Assembly (NCBI GenBank): GCA_000752995.2
Contig: LM994632.1
Coordinates: 112,037 to 176,036, forward strand
Direction: 5' to 3'
Source: Haemophilus massiliensis
GTDB taxonomy: Bacteria; Pseudomonadota; Gammaproteobacteria; Enterobacterales; Pasteurellaceae
DNA length: 64,000 nt
In this document: in pieces, positions 53,352-63,258 of the stretch
Layout of the letters: every line of letters begins with the position of its first letter
How positions within the stretch are numbered: position 1 is the stretch's first letter
Notes under the pieces: generated by a model
Databases searched by the model: none
What the model saw: only the letters and a program-made list of their open reading frames with translations
Told to the model about the DNA's origin: nothing
Made by a program: the position numbers and the translations under genes

Positions 53352-54466
53352 AATGCTTTCTCTTTCTCAAATTGAAGTAACAAATTTTTTACCGGCGTAG
53401 CCAACCCGATTTGATCAGGATTTTGCGGATCATACCAATATTTGACCGCACTTGGTACCGAAGATTCATATTCAGGCGTAATTTCCGCCACTTTTTTCCA
53501 TTCCGTATGCACGTCATCACAAGGGCGAGCGTGCAGTTGAGCATAAATCGGATAAATATCCAGATGAAAATGGCTGAACGTATGGCGGAACGCCGGCCAT
53601 TCGCGATAATGTTCAATATTCTGGTGTGCCAAATAAGCCAGCAGCGCCGCTTTGCTGTCGAATTGTGGAAAACAATACAAGCCGCCCCAAATACCGTTAT
53701 TTTGTCGCTGTTCCAATGCAACCTTGCCGTGATCCGCCAGAATTAAAAAATAACTGTGCCGTACCGGCAGGGTTTTTTTCGGTTTTTTGCCGGGATAATC
53801 GTCCCAGTTCTGTTGCGCATTTGCCCGACAGAGCCGTGCCAGCGGGCAGAGCGTGCATTTTGGTTTGCTGCGAGTGCAGACCATGGCACCGAGATCCATC
53901 ATCGCCTGATTAAAATCTGCTACCTGTTCTGTTGGCGTTACCTGCGCGCTTAATTGCCAAAGACGGTTTTCCACCGCTTTTTCTCCCGCCCAGCCGGCAA
54001 CGGCGAAACAGCGCGACAGCACCCGTTTGACATTGCCGTCCAGAATCGGATAAGGCGCATTTAAGCAGGAAGATAAAATCGCCCCTGCGGTGCTGCGCCC
54101 GATGCCGCTTAGGGCGTGAACCTGTTCAAAGTCGGTGGGAAATTCGCCCCGATACTGATCGCGTATGGTCTGCGCGGCTTTGTGTAAATTGCGGGCGCGG
54201 GCGTAATAGCCCAGTCCTGTCCATAAATGCAGCACTTCATCCAAAGGTGCGTCGGCAAGGGCGGTTACGCTCGGAAATTGTGTGATAAAACGTTGAAAAT
54301 AAGGGATTACCGTGGTGACTTGGGTTTGTTGCAACATCACTTCCGACAGCCAAACACCGTACAGCGTTTTGTTCTGCTGCCAAGGTAAATGTTTGCGCCC
54401 GAATTTGTCATACCACGCGAGCACCGCGCGGGCAAAAGGCGCGTCAATGGTTGATTGAGCCTGCAT
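53321..54466 (-). CDS. mutY: Adenine DNA glycosylase MutY
   Basis: A 381-residue enzyme that removes A paired with 8-oxoG. The catalytic glutamate is in [11 protein letters not shown], the helix-hairpin-helix is [13 protein letters not shown] and the [4Fe-4S] cysteines are in [23 protein letters not shown]-like C-terminal domain recognises 8-oxoG. I placed the start at 54466 ([11 protein letters not shown]), as the frame is open another 44 codons upstream but lacks homology there. Confidence 0.95.
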   Translation of the reverse strand: MQAQSTIDAPFARAVLAWYDKFGRKHLPWQQNKTLYGVWLSEVMLQQTQVTTVIPYFQRFITQFPSVTALADAPLDEVLHLWTGLGYYARARNLHKAAQTIRDQYRGEFPTDFEQVHALSGIGRSTAGAILSSCLNAPYPILDGNVKRVLSRCFAVAGWAGEKAVENRLWQLSAQVTPTEQVADFNQAMMDLGAMVCTRSKPKCTLCPLARLCRANAQQNWDDYPGKKPKKTLPVRHSYFLILADHGKVALEQRQNNGIWGGLYCFPQFDSKAALLAYLAHQNIEHYREWPAFRHTFSHFHLDIYPIYAQLHARPCDDVHTEWKKVAEITPEYESSVPSAVKYWYDPQNPDQIGLATPVKNLLLQFEKEKALWQERYSANI

Positions 54467-54630
54467 AAAATCAAAAAGTGCGGTTAAAAATAGCGGGATT
54501 TTAGCATAACCCCGCCGCTGAAAACACGCGAAAAACACACCGCACTTTGCATTTCGCGGTAAACCTCTTATAATCCCAGCCGACTTCGGCGTAGGCATAA
54601 TGCGCGCCGTTTATTGTAATTCGGATAAGC

Positions 54631-55380
54631 ATGACAGAACAGAAAACAACATTTGCCGATCAGAAACGTAAAACCGTGGAAACCGCGGAATTTACGGCGG
54701 ATGGTCGTTATAAACGCAAAGTGCGCAGCTTTGTGCTGCGTACCGGGCGGCTGAGCGATTTTCAGCGCGCGATGATGAACGAGCACTGGACATTTTATGG
54801 GCTGGAACATCAGTGCGCGCCGTTTGATTTTGGACACATTTACGGCAATCATCATCCGGTGATTTTGGAAATCGGTTTCGGCATGGGAAAATCGCTGGTG
54901 GACATGGCTGCGCAGAATCCGGATAAAAATTATCTGGGAATTGAAGTGCATACGCCGGGCGTAGGCGCCTGTATCGCCTATGCGGTGGAAAAACAGGTGC
55001 GTAATCTGCGCTTGATTTGTCACGATGCTACGGAAATTCTGCGCGATTGTATCGCCGACCGCAGCCTCGGCGGGTTGCAGTTGTTTTTCCCCGATCCTTG
55101 GCATAAAGCCAAACATCATAAACGTCGCATTGTCCAACCGCACTTTGTGCAAAGTCTGACGCGTAAACTGGCGTCGCAGGGATTTATACACATGGCGACG
55201 GACTGGGAAAATTATGCTCAGCAAATGCTGGAGGTGTTGCAAAGTGCGGTCGGTTTGCGTAATACTTCCGTGACCGGCGATTATATTCCGCGCCCCGATT
55301 TTCGTCCGCTGACTAAATTCGAGCAACGCGGTCGGCGTTTGGGGCACGGCGTATGGGATTTATATTTTATTAAAGATTAA
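54631..55380 (+). CDS. trmB: tRNA (guanine-46-N7)-methyltransferase
   Basis: A 249-residue methyltransferase that makes m7G46. The SAM loop [16 protein letters not shown] and the catalytic segment [15 protein letters not shown] are intact. It is divergent from mutY, as in E. coli, and 19 bases before yggL. Confidence 0.97.
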   Translation: MTEQKTTFADQKRKTVETAEFTADGRYKRKVRSFVLRTGRLSDFQRAMMNEHWTFYGLEHQCAPFDFGHIYGNHHPVILEIGFGMGKSLVDMAAQNPDKNYLGIEVHTPGVGACIAYAVEKQVRNLRLICHDATEILRDCIADRSLGGLQLFFPDPWHKAKHHKRRIVQPHFVQSLTRKLASQGFIHMATDWENYAQQMLEVLQSAVGLRNTSVTGDYIPRPDFRPLTKFEQRGRRLGHGVWDLYFIKD

Positions 55381-55399
55381 CCTGCAAAAGGAGAATAAT

Positions 55400-55738
55400 A
55401 TGGCGATTAAACGCAATCAAAGACAACGTAAAAAAATGCACCTGGCGGAATTTCAGGAGCTCGGCTTTCTGGTGAACTGGCAGTTCGCGGAAAACACGCC
55501 GATTGAACAGGTTGATGAAGTGGTGGATCGGTTTATTAATGAAGTGATTCGTCCGCACGGTCTGGCATACGAAGGCAGCGGCTACCTGCACTGGGAGGGT
55601 TTGGTTTGTCTGGAAAAACTGGGCAAGTGCGATGAAAGCCACCGCGAGACGGTCAGAAATTGGTTGCAAAACAACGGATTGCAGCAGATTGAAGTCAGCG
55701 AACTGTTTGATATTTGGTGGGATTATCCGGCTAAATAA
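55400..55738 (+). CDS. yggL: YggL-family 50S ribosome-binding protein
   Basis: A 112-residue protein of the YggL family (DUF469), starting MAIKRNQRQRKKMHLAEFQE. E. coli YggL has been reported to bind the large ribosomal subunit. AGGAG precedes the ATG. The trmB-yggL pairing is the usual one. Confidence 0.92.
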   Translation: MAIKRNQRQRKKMHLAEFQELGFLVNWQFAENTPIEQVDEVVDRFINEVIRPHGLAYEGSGYLHWEGLVCLEKLGKCDESHRETVRNWLQNNGLQQIEVSELFDIWWDYPAK

Positions 55739-55749
55739 GTGTTTTGTCG

Positions 55750-55775
55750 ATCCCGCCTTAAAGGCGGGATTTTTG
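55750..55775 (+). terminator. Terminator after yggL
   Basis: Stem ATCCCGCC/GGCGGGAT with a TTAAA loop and a T run. Confidence 0.88.
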
Positions 55776-55788
55776 TTGTGTAAAATTC

Positions 55789-55817
55789 TTGACGAAGCGG
55801 TTTTTCGGGCGTAACAT
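55789..55817 (+). promoter_or_regulatory. Candidate corA promoter
   Basis: TTGACG (5 of 6 to the -35 consensus), 17-base spacer, TAACAT (4 of 6 to the -10 consensus). Confidence 0.5.
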
Positions 55818-56064
55818 TCGGCACGATTTAGTAACAAGAGGACACACACTTTGGACAGTCATAGTCGATACCGATTGCAATTTTTTATCTAAATCTCGTC
55901 ATTAGCTTATCGGCGAGGTTTCGCGGGTAAGTTTTCATTACCTTATTTCATGGGTATCTTTTTAAATCGAATGATAAAAATTTCCACCGCGGTCGGCGGG
56001 GATGTTGTTTGATTTTTCTTTGTTCATAGCGTTGTTCATAATTCCTTCAAAGGAGTATGAAGAA

Positions 56065-57012
56065 ATGATTAATGCTTTCGCACTTGAAGAAGCGCGTTTG
56101 GTTCGTATTGACGAAACCAATGCCGAGCTGGATACCGCCGTTTGGCTGGATCTGCTTGAACCGAGCCGTGAGGAGCGTGAGATTTTGCAGCAGGGGCTGG
56201 GGCAAAGTCTGGCATCCTTCCTTGAATTGGAAGACATTGAGGCGTCTGCGCGTTTTTTTGAAGACGAAGACGGTCTGCATCTGCACTCGTTCTTCTATTG
56301 CGAAGACGAAGACGATTACGCCGATTTAGCCAGCGTGGCGTTTACCGTGCGCGACGGACGTTTGTTCACCCTGCGTGATCGCGAATTGCCGGCGTTTCGT
56401 TTATATCGCATGCGCTCGCGCAATCAGCGGCTGGTGGAATGCAATGCTTATGAAGTGCTGTTGGATCTGTTTGAAACCAAAATTGAGCAGCTGGCGGATG
56501 TAATCGAAAATGTGTATGCGGATCTGGAAAAATTAAGTCGAGTGATTTTAGACGGTAAACAAGGCGAAGCCTTTGATGAGGCGCTAGCTACCTTGACCGA
56601 ACAGGAAGACGCCAGTTCAAAAGTGCGCCTGTGTCTGATGGATACGCAGCGTGCGCTGAGCTTTTTGGTGCGCAAAACTCGGTTACCCGCCAATCAGCTG
56701 GAACAGGCGCGGGAAATTCTGCGCGATATTGAATCATTGCAGCCGCATAATGAATCGTTGTTCCAAAAAGTCAATTTTTTAATGCAGGCGGCGATGGGTT
56801 TTATTAATATTGAACAGAACCGGATTATTAAAATTTTCTCGGTGGTCTCGGTGATTTTTCTGCCGCCGACATTGGTTGCCTCCAATTACGGCATGAACTT
56901 TCACGATATGCCGGAATTGAATTTCGTTTTCGGTTATCCGATGGCGTTGGGCTTGATGGTGTTGGCAGCGATTGCGCCTTATTTATATTTTAAACATAAA
57001 GGCTGGTTATAA
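56065..57012 (+). CDS. corA: Magnesium/cobalt transporter CorA
   Basis: A 315-residue channel that lets Mg2+ (also Co2+ and Ni2+) in. The cytoplasmic N-terminal domain is followed by two C-terminal helices with the selectivity motif YGMNF, then MPELNF in the loop and a basic tail. The length matches E. coli CorA (316). AAAGGAG fixes the ATG at 56065; the frame is open 21 codons further upstream. The long leader suggests regulation at the RNA level. Confidence 0.96.
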   Translation: MINAFALEEARLVRIDETNAELDTAVWLDLLEPSREEREILQQGLGQSLASFLELEDIEASARFFEDEDGLHLHSFFYCEDEDDYADLASVAFTVRDGRLFTLRDRELPAFRLYRMRSRNQRLVECNAYEVLLDLFETKIEQLADVIENVYADLEKLSRVILDGKQGEAFDEALATLTEQEDASSKVRLCLMDTQRALSFLVRKTRLPANQLEQAREILRDIESLQPHNESLFQKVNFLMQAAMGFINIEQNRIIKIFSVVSVIFLPPTLVASNYGMNFHDMPELNFVFGYPMALGLMVLAAIAPYLYFKHKGWL

Positions 57013-57027
57013 TTCAAAGGAATAACA

Positions 57028-57591
57028 ATGGGATTAAATTCAATTCAATTTTTAGTCTATACGCTAATTAATGTATATTGTTTCGTTCTGCTTCTGCGCG
57101 CTTGGTTTCAGTTTTGTCGGGTGGATTTTTATAATCCGCTGTCGCAAACCTTGGTGAAACTGACCAACCCGCTGCTGGCGCCGTTGCAGAAACTGATTCC
57201 GACGGTAAAAAACCTGAATCTGGCGGCGATTTTGCTGACCGTGTTGCTCGGTACAATCAAATATCCGTTGCTGAATATGCTGGGGTCCACGCTGGTGGTG
57301 GCTGATCCGCTCAATTATCTGTTTATCGGTCTGTTGCACGGTTTAAGAACTTTCGGCGAAGCGGCGTTGTATGTGATTTTTATTGAAGCGATCATGAGCT
57401 GGTTTAACCGCGCCCAAAATCCGTTGCAATATACTTTATATCAACTGACACAACCTCTACTAAATCCGATTCGACGGATTCTGCCGAACACCGGCATGAT
57501 CGATTTTGCGCCGATGATTTTGGCGTTTATCCTATTTTACGGCAATCGCGTGCTGTATGATGTGTTCCCGGCGCTTTGGCCGTTGGCTTAA
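57028..57591 (+). CDS. yggT: YggT-family membrane protein
   Basis: A 187-residue integral membrane protein with two copies of the YggT domain: NPLSQTLVKLTNPLLAP in the first and NPLQYTLYQLTQPLLNP in the second. Its function is not settled. It follows corA by 15 bases and precedes yggU; the yggT-yggU pair is conserved in enterics. Confidence 0.92.
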   Translation: MGLNSIQFLVYTLINVYCFVLLLRAWFQFCRVDFYNPLSQTLVKLTNPLLAPLQKLIPTVKNLNLAAILLTVLLGTIKYPLLNMLGSTLVVADPLNYLFIGLLHGLRTFGEAALYVIFIEAIMSWFNRAQNPLQYTLYQLTQPLLNPIRRILPNTGMIDFAPMILAFILFYGNRVLYDVFPALWPLA

Positions 57592-57624
57592 ACGCAAAAG
57601 TGCGGTGCTTTTTTAGGAAGTTTT

Positions 57625-57912
57625 ATGCCGGCAGCAGAGAAAATAAACTATGATTTACGCCTGCGGATTTTTCTACAGCCTAAGGCAAGTCGGGATCAGA
57701 TTGCGGGCGTGCATGACGGAGAATTGAAAGTCAGCATCACCGCACCGCCGGTGGACGGACAGGCGAATGCTCATTTACTGAAGTTTCTGAGTAAAATCTT
57801 TAAAGTACCGAAAAGCGCGATTGTGCTGGAAAAAGGCGAGTTAAGCCGGCATAAGCAGATTTTGATTCCAGCGCCGAAAGTGATCCCACCGCTGATTCAA
57901 ACGTTACTCTGA
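57625..57912 (+). CDS. yggU: YggU-family protein (DUF167)
   Basis: A 95-residue DUF167 protein. [33 protein letters not shown] and [12 protein letters not shown] are the family blocks. Function not known. A T-rich hairpin follows. Confidence 0.92.
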   Translation: MPAAEKINYDLRLRIFLQPKASRDQIAGVHDGELKVSITAPPVDGQANAHLLKFLSKIFKVPKSAIVLEKGELSRHKQILIPAPKVIPPLIQTLL

Positions 57913-57936
57913 GGACGACCTGCGTTGTCCTTTTTT
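57912..57936 (+). terminator. Terminator after yggU
   Basis: Stem AGGAC/GTCCT extended by inner pairs, followed by six T. Confidence 0.65.
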
Positions 57937-58384
57937 ATTGTCGCAATTCAGTTAAATTCAATTCAAAAATGCGTTTTTGCGGGTTAATTCTGAATCCTTC
58001 GCGCGCTAACATCGCTTCCTGCTGAGATTGCTGCTCGACCACCAGCCGCGTGGATTGCGTATAACGCACGAATTCTTTCGCCTTGGCGATAAGTGCGGTG
58101 TAAATTTCGGTGTAATTAGCGCTTTCGGCGACGAAAATATCCGTCAGCTGCCAGTAACGTTGAAGCTGGAGCGAAGATAGACGGGGATAAAGCTGAATAA
58201 AGCCGAGCGGTTGGCGGGCATCATCCACTGCCATAAAAAAGATGCTTTCGCTGAAACGGATACGGTCGGTCAAAAAGGCGCGGGTACGCTCCGGACTTTC
58301 CGGCATGCCTTGTGCCATGCGATAGCGCTCGAATAAAGCGTGCAGACTGTCAAGATTCCATTGTTCGGCTTTAAAGATCTTCAT
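57935..58384 (-). CDS. GNAT-like acetyltransferase
   Basis: A 149-residue protein with the GNAT layout: MAVDDARQPLGFIQLYPRLS forms the central strands, LTDIFVAESAN follows, and ARE-GFR near the end matches the last strand. The acetyl-CoA loop is not well conserved (AESANYTEIYTALIAKAKEF), so activity is uncertain. It converges with yggU. Confidence 0.75.
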   Translation of the reverse strand: MKIFKAEQWNLDSLHALFERYRMAQGMPESPERTRAFLTDRIRFSESIFFMAVDDARQPLGFIQLYPRLSSLQLQRYWQLTDIFVAESANYTEIYTALIAKAKEFVRYTQSTRLVVEQQSQQEAMLAREGFRINPQKRIFELNLTELRQ

Positions 58385-58563
58385 ATTGCGGTCAATCGGT
58401 TATTTTTTGTGACATTCATACAGTGGATTGTATCTTTTTGCCGCACAATAATCATCTGTTGTGAAAAAATTTTTTTGTAAACGGCGAAAAATTGCCGAAA
58501 AAATAGAAAAATTTGGTATAGTAAACCGATTATTTTTATTATTAATGAAATGGAGAAAAACAA

Positions 58564-59331
58564 ATGGCACGTCGTCCTTTAGTTATGGGTAACTGGAAAT
58601 TAAACGGTAGCAAAGCATTTACCAAACAGCTGATCAGCGGATTAAATGCGGAACTGGCGAGTGTTGAGGGCTGCGATGTGGCGATTGCACCACCGGTTAT
58701 GTATCTGGCGGAAGCTGAAGCTGCGCTTGTCGGCAGCAAAATCGTCTTAGGTGCGCAGAATGTGGACTTAAACAAACAAGGCGCGTTTACCGGCGATATT
58801 TCGGTTGAAATGCTGAAAGATTTCGGTGCCAAATACATCATTATCGGTCATTCCGAACGTCGTCAGTATCATAAAGAATCAGATGAATTTATTGCGAAAA
58901 AATTCGGTGTGTTAAAAGAAGCCGGTTTGGTACCGGTTTTATGTATCGGCGAAAGCGAAGCGGAAAACGAAGCGGGCAAAACACAAGAAGTGTGCGCACG
59001 CCAGATTGATGCCGTCATCAATGCGCTGGGCGTAGAAGCCTTTAATGGCGCAGTGATTGCCTACGAACCGATTTGGGCAATCGGCACCGGTAAATCTGCC
59101 ACTCCGGCGCAGGCGCAGGCGGTACATGCCTTTATTCGTGCACATATCGCACAAAAATCGCAGGCAGTCGCGGATCAGGTAATCATTCAGTACGGCGGCT
59201 CGGTAAACGACGGCAATGCGGCGGAATTATTCACTCAGCCGGATATCGACGGCGCACTGGTCGGCGGCGCGTCATTGAAAGCGCCGGCGTTTGCGGTAAT
59301 TGTTAAAGCGGCGGCAAAAGCCAAAAATTAA
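58564..59331 (+). CDS. tpiA: Triosephosphate isomerase
   Basis: A 255-residue glycolytic enzyme. Lysine in GNWKLNG, the histidine in [14 protein letters not shown] and the catalytic glutamate in [15 protein letters not shown] are intact, as is the phosphate loop GGSVND. It has its own promoter region and ends in a paired uptake-signal terminator. Confidence 0.98.
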   Translation: MARRPLVMGNWKLNGSKAFTKQLISGLNAELASVEGCDVAIAPPVMYLAEAEAALVGSKIVLGAQNVDLNKQGAFTGDISVEMLKDFGAKYIIIGHSERRQYHKESDEFIAKKFGVLKEAGLVPVLCIGESEAENEAGKTQEVCARQIDAVINALGVEAFNGAVIAYEPIWAIGTGKSATPAQAQAVHAFIRAHIAQKSQAVADQVIIQYGGSVNDGNAAELFTQPDIDGALVGGASLKAPAFAVIVKAAAKAKN

Positions 59332-59353
59332 TCGGTTTTGTTTCGGCTGAATA

Positions 59354-59385
59354 AAAGTGCGGTAATTTTTACCGCACTTTCTTTA
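59354..59385 (+). terminator. Uptake-signal terminator after tpiA
   Basis: Perfect 12-base inverted pair AAAGTGCGGTAA/TTACCGCACTTT with a TTT loop and a T-rich tail. Two uptake signals form the hairpin. Confidence 0.88.
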
Positions 59386-59443
59386 TGCCGCGCCGATAAC
59401 CTTTTATACTACGGCAATTTATGGGATTAAAAGTCAGTTTGCT

Positions 59444-60730
59444 ATGTGGCGTTTTTTATATATATTAACCCTGTATTTTCTCCAACCGTTTATTCTGCTG
59501 TTTATGTTGCTGCGCAGTTTTAAGGCGCCAAATTACCGTAAACGCCTTGCTGAGCGATACGGCTATTATCCCGCCGGACTGGCTGCGCCGCAGCCGCATG
59601 GTGTGATTATTCATGCCGCCTCGGTGGGCGAGGTGATTGCCGCCACGCCGTTGGTGCGTCGTATTCAACGCGATTATCCGGATTTGCCGATTACCCTAAC
59701 TACCGTCACGCCGACCGGCTCGGATCGGGTGAAAGCGGCATTCGGCGACAGCGTGACACATGTGTATCTGCCCTATGATCTCCCGACAGCTTTAAGACGT
59801 TTTATTCACTTTATTCAGCCCAAAGTCTGTATTGTGATTGAAACCGAGATCTGGCCGAATTTAATTCATCAGTTATATTATCGCGGCGTCCCATTTATTA
59901 TCGCCAACGCGCGTTTATCGGCGCGCTCGGCAATCCGCTATGGCTGGATCAAAGATAAATTACAAAATATGTTGCGGGAAATCCGATTAATTGCGCCGCA
60001 GGATGAAATCAGCGGTAAGCGTTATCAGGCGCTTGGTTATAATCCGAAAAAACTGCAATTAACCGGCAATATTAAATATGATCTGACGATTACCGCGGAA
60101 TTGTCGGCAAACATTCAGCGATTGCGCGACAGTTGGGTAAAAGGGCGCTTTGTTTGGGTGGCGGCAAGTACCCATGAGGGCGAAGAAGGTATTATTTTAG
60201 AAACTCATCGCATCTTGCTTAAACGCTTTCCTGATTTGCTGTTGATTCTGGTTCCACGCCATCCCGAACGCTTTAATGCAGTCGCCGAGTTAATTAAAAA
60301 ATACCGCTTTAATTACATTCGCCGCAGCGACGATATTGCCCCCGATTGCCATGTTCAGGTTGTGCTGGGCGATACCATGGGCGAGCTGATGCTGATGTAC
60401 GGCATTTGTGATGTCGCCTTTGTCGGCGGCAGTTTAGTGAAACACGGCGGGCATAATCCGCTGGAACCGCTGGCATTTAAGGTGCCGGTAATTAGCGGTA
60501 AATATACGTTCAACTTTCCCGACGTATTTCGCAAATTAATTGAAGTACAGGGCGCGTTGAAAGTCAATGAAAACAGCAAAGCGTTATCAAGAGCGGTGAG
60601 TATTTTCTTACATTCGCCGCAGTTGCGTAAGCGTTACGGCTGCGCCGGTCATGAAGTATTAATTGAAAACCGCGGTGCGCTACAGCGTTTATTCGACTTA
60701 TTGCGCCCCTATCTGGAAAAACAGGTATAA
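59444..60730 (+). CDS. waaA: Kdo transferase
   Basis: A 428-residue GT-B enzyme with an N-terminal membrane anchor that adds Kdo to lipid A precursor. [24 protein letters not shown] and [15 protein letters not shown] are typical. In Haemophilus the enzyme is monofunctional (one Kdo), followed by phosphorylation by KdkA; the presence of kdkA here suggests the same. It is coupled to coaD. Confidence 0.96.
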   Translation: MWRFLYILTLYFLQPFILLFMLLRSFKAPNYRKRLAERYGYYPAGLAAPQPHGVIIHAASVGEVIAATPLVRRIQRDYPDLPITLTTVTPTGSDRVKAAFGDSVTHVYLPYDLPTALRRFIHFIQPKVCIVIETEIWPNLIHQLYYRGVPFIIANARLSARSAIRYGWIKDKLQNMLREIRLIAPQDEISGKRYQALGYNPKKLQLTGNIKYDLTITAELSANIQRLRDSWVKGRFVWVAASTHEGEEGIILETHRILLKRFPDLLLILVPRHPERFNAVAELIKKYRFNYIRRSDDIAPDCHVQVVLGDTMGELMLMYGICDVAFVGGSLVKHGGHNPLEPLAFKVPVISGKYTFNFPDVFRKLIEVQGALKVNENSKALSRAVSIFLHSPQLRKRYGCAGHEVLIENRGALQRLFDLLRPYLEKQV

Positions 60731-61203
60731 TGATGAAAACAGCGATTTATCCCGGCACCTTTGACCCGATTACCAACGGGCATTTGGATATTATTGAACG
60801 CAGCGCGGCGTTGTTTACGCAGGTTACGGTGGCGATTGCCGAAAACCCGCGTAAAAAACCGCTGTTCGATTTAAACGAGAGAGTGACGTTGACCGAACAG
60901 TCACTGGCACATTTGCCGAATGTGAAGGTGCTCGGTTTTTCCGGTTTGTTGGCGGACGTTGTACTCGATAATCATATTGACGCTATTATCCGCGGCGTGC
61001 GTACCGCGACGGATTTTGAATATGAATTGCAATTAGCCAGCCTGAACCGCTTACTGACCAAAGGCGTGGAAAGCCTGTTTCTGCCGCCGACGGAAAAATG
61101 GGCTTATTTATCTTCCACGATTGTCAGAGAGATTTATCTGCACGGCGGCGATGTCAGTGAACTGGTACCGCCCGCGGTATTTCGCGCGTTAGCAGCTCGT
61201 TGA
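60730..61203 (+). CDS. coaD: Phosphopantetheine adenylyltransferase
   Basis: A 157-residue enzyme of coenzyme A synthesis. The nucleotide motif [17 protein letters not shown] and LSSTIVREI are present. The ATG at 60730 overlaps the waaA stop by one base; a second ATG follows at 60733. The waaA-coaD pair is conserved in enterics. Confidence 0.97.
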   Translation: MMKTAIYPGTFDPITNGHLDIIERSAALFTQVTVAIAENPRKKPLFDLNERVTLTEQSLAHLPNVKVLGFSGLLADVVLDNHIDAIIRGVRTATDFEYELQLASLNRLLTKGVESLFLPPTEKWAYLSSTIVREIYLHGGDVSELVPPAVFRALAAR

Positions 61204-61264
61204 TATTTGAACGAGCGCGGCGCTTGTATGGCGTTTTGTTATTTTTGTGCACGGTCAAAGAGCG

Positions 61265-62005
61265 TTAATGCGCCGCGATATTATGCTGATAGCCCTGTAA
61301 TAATTGCTGCCAATCTTCACTGTGAAATTGAATGCCCATTCTGGCGGTTTCTTTTATAAAAGAGCGGTGCAATCGCCGTAAGTTTTCTGTCTTCCAATTT
61401 TCGCCGGATTTTTCACCGCACTTATCAAAATCCAACAGCCAGTATTTTTCCTGTCCGTCATCAAGGCGTTGCACTAAAATGTTGTGGGCATTCAGATCTG
61501 TATGGCGGATTTGCAGATTATGCAGTTGTCGAATTAAGCTGCCGATATTGCGCCAGCTTTGTGCGGGGAGGGATTGCTGCTGCAAAAGTGCGGTCAGATC
61601 GCGGGCATTTTCGATCTTTTCAGTCAGAATATCTGCACGATAACAGCCGAATGCGCTTTTTTCCACTTTTGCGCCGATAGGTTTGGGCACCGGCAGACCT
61701 GCCTGATACAATTTATTCAGAAGTTTAAACTCGGCGAAACTGCGGGTTTGCGCCAGTTCGCTGAAATAGTAGTGATCTTTATTGATTTTGCCCCATAGTC
61801 CGCCGCGATAGTAATGGCGCAATACGCAGTTGACGCCGAATAAATCCTCGCTGCGGATAAACCAAGTGGTGCCGCGTCCTGCAGCTGAGCCGATAATTCG
61901 GTTTTGCTGTTGCCAGAAATCCGCTGAGAAAAAATGTTCCTGATCCGGCAGGACAGCAGAAAAGTTAAATAGAAAAAAAGTTTTTTGTTGCTGTAATTCA
62001 AGCAT
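61265..62005 (-). CDS. kdkA: 3-deoxy-D-manno-octulosonic acid kinase
   Basis: A 246-residue kinase-fold protein. The catalytic loop RHTDLNAHNILV and the metal site LLDFDKCG are visible, as in KdkA. KdkA phosphorylates the Kdo on lipid A, which replaces the second Kdo in Haemophilus-type LPS. It lies between coaD and opsX on the other strand, in the LPS core group. Confidence 0.94.
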   Translation of the reverse strand: MLELQQQKTFFLFNFSAVLPDQEHFFSADFWQQQNRIIGSAAGRGTTWFIRSEDLFGVNCVLRHYYRGGLWGKINKDHYYFSELAQTRSFAEFKLLNKLYQAGLPVPKPIGAKVEKSAFGCYRADILTEKIENARDLTALLQQQSLPAQSWRNIGSLIRQLHNLQIRHTDLNAHNILVQRLDDGQEKYWLLDFDKCGEKSGENWKTENLRRLHRSFIKETARMGIQFHSEDWQQLLQGYQHNIAAH

Positions 62006-62110
62006 ATTCGATTAATTTCTTATAAAATAACGCACATAAAATATTCTACGTGAAATTAAGAATAATTCTAGGGTCTGTTGTACACAGACCGCTGTCCACA
62101 GGAAAAAATT

Positions 62111-63154
62111 ATGTCGCTTTTCTCTCAACCGCCGCAGTCTATCTGTATTTTACGTTTGTCCGCTATCGGCGATGTTTGCCATGCGTTAGCAGCCGTACAG
62201 CAGATTCAGCGCCACTGGCCGCAGACAACAATCACTTGGATTATCGGCAAAACCGAAGCCCGACTTTTTGCGCATGTGCAGGGAATCGAATTTATTGCTT
62301 ATGATAAAAAAAGCGGCTGGCAAGGCGTGCTGGCGTTATGGAAACAATTACGCGGGCGGCAGTTTGATGCGCTGCTGAATATGCAAACTGCCATTCGCGC
62401 TTCGCTAATTTCGCTGGGCATTCGGGCTCGCTATAAGGTTGGTTTCGGTCGGCAGCGAACGCGCGAAGGACAATGGTTGTTTGTTAACCGCCGCATTGAA
62501 GATCCGCAATCTGTGCATGTGCTGGACGGTTTTCTGGCGTTTGTGCGCTATCTCGGTGTGCCGGTCGCGCCGCCGCACTGGGATTTGGGCGTGACTGAGG
62601 AGGATAAACGGAAAGTGCGCGGCTATCTTGATGTTCAACGCAAAAATCTGCTGATTTCCCCCTGTTCCAGCAAAGCGGAAAAAGACTGGCTGCCGGAACG
62701 TTATGCGCAAATTGTCAAGCTGGCGCAGCGGCATAATGTGCATGTGATTTTATGTGGTTCGCCAGCACCACGGGAAATGGAAACCACCGCGCGAATTGCG
62801 GCGTTATGTGATGTTACGCCGCTTAATTTGTGCGGTAAAACCAGTTTGCCAGAGTTAACCGCGTTGATCGGCATGGCGGATTTGCTGATCGCCCCCGACA
62901 GCGGACCGGCACATATTGCAACCACGCAGGGCACGCCGGTTATCGGCTTGTATGCTTATCATAATCCGCTGCGCACCGGACCTTATTATAATCTATCGGA
63001 TGTGGTTTCTGTGTATGAGCAGAATGCGCTGCGCGAATTCGGTAAACCCTCCGCACAACTGCCTTGGGCAACGAAATTGAAGGGGAAAAATTTAATGGCG
63101 CAAATTGAGGTGGCGGATGTTGCGGCGCACATGCGGAAACTGGGATTATTGTGA
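62111..63154 (+). CDS. opsX: LPS heptosyltransferase OpsX (family 9)
   Basis: A 347-residue family 9 glycosyltransferase. LRLSAIGDVCHALAAV at the N-terminus and APDSGPAHIATTQGTPVIGL at the C-terminus are the conserved blocks. In Haemophilus OpsX adds the first heptose to Kdo-phosphate, so it acts after waaA and kdkA. The start at 62111 has AGGA before it; the frame is open 11 codons further upstream. Confidence 0.93.
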   Translation: MSLFSQPPQSICILRLSAIGDVCHALAAVQQIQRHWPQTTITWIIGKTEARLFAHVQGIEFIAYDKKSGWQGVLALWKQLRGRQFDALLNMQTAIRASLISLGIRARYKVGFGRQRTREGQWLFVNRRIEDPQSVHVLDGFLAFVRYLGVPVAPPHWDLGVTEEDKRKVRGYLDVQRKNLLISPCSSKAEKDWLPERYAQIVKLAQRHNVHVILCGSPAPREMETTARIAALCDVTPLNLCGKTSLPELTALIGMADLLIAPDSGPAHIATTQGTPVIGLYAYHNPLRTGPYYNLSDVVSVYEQNALREFGKPSAQLPWATKLKGKNLMAQIEVADVAAHMRKLGLL

Positions 63155-63191
63155 CGGCTTAAAAACAGTTAAATAATAACCGATTTTCCGC

Positions 63192-63197
63192 TATAAT
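63192..63197 (+). promoter_or_regulatory. TATAAT before the last ABC gene
   Basis: Consensus -10 with TTAAAT 17 bases upstream (63169-63174). It lies just ahead of a terminator-like hairpin. Confidence 0.5.
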
Positions 63198-63210
63198 AAG
63201 CGCAATTTTC

Positions 63211-63242
63211 AAGGCAACATTATCTTGTTGCCTTTTATTTTT
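63211..63242 (+). terminator. Terminator-like hairpin between opsX and the ABC gene
   Basis: Stem AAGGCAAC/GTTGCCTT with an 8-base loop and TTATTTTT after it. It ends opsX or acts as an attenuator for the next gene. Confidence 0.7.
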
Positions 63243-63258
63243 AGATGTAGGAAAGGTC

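Larger units (their letters stand above)
55739..56064 (+). other. Gap holding the corA promoter and a long leader
   Basis: After the yggL terminator, TTGACG (55789-55794) and TAACAT (55812-55817), 17 bases apart, form a plausible promoter. That would give a leader of about 240 bases before corA. It can form AAATCTCG/CGAGGTTT (55891-55921) and GGTAA/TTACC (55926-55942) stems. An in-frame ATG at 56002 opens a hydrophobic 21-codon stretch joined to corA. Confidence 0.5.

Noticed and set aside
55818-56064. M-box or yybP-ykoY riboswitch before corA
   Set aside because: The conserved core sequences of these classes are not visible; only generic stems are.
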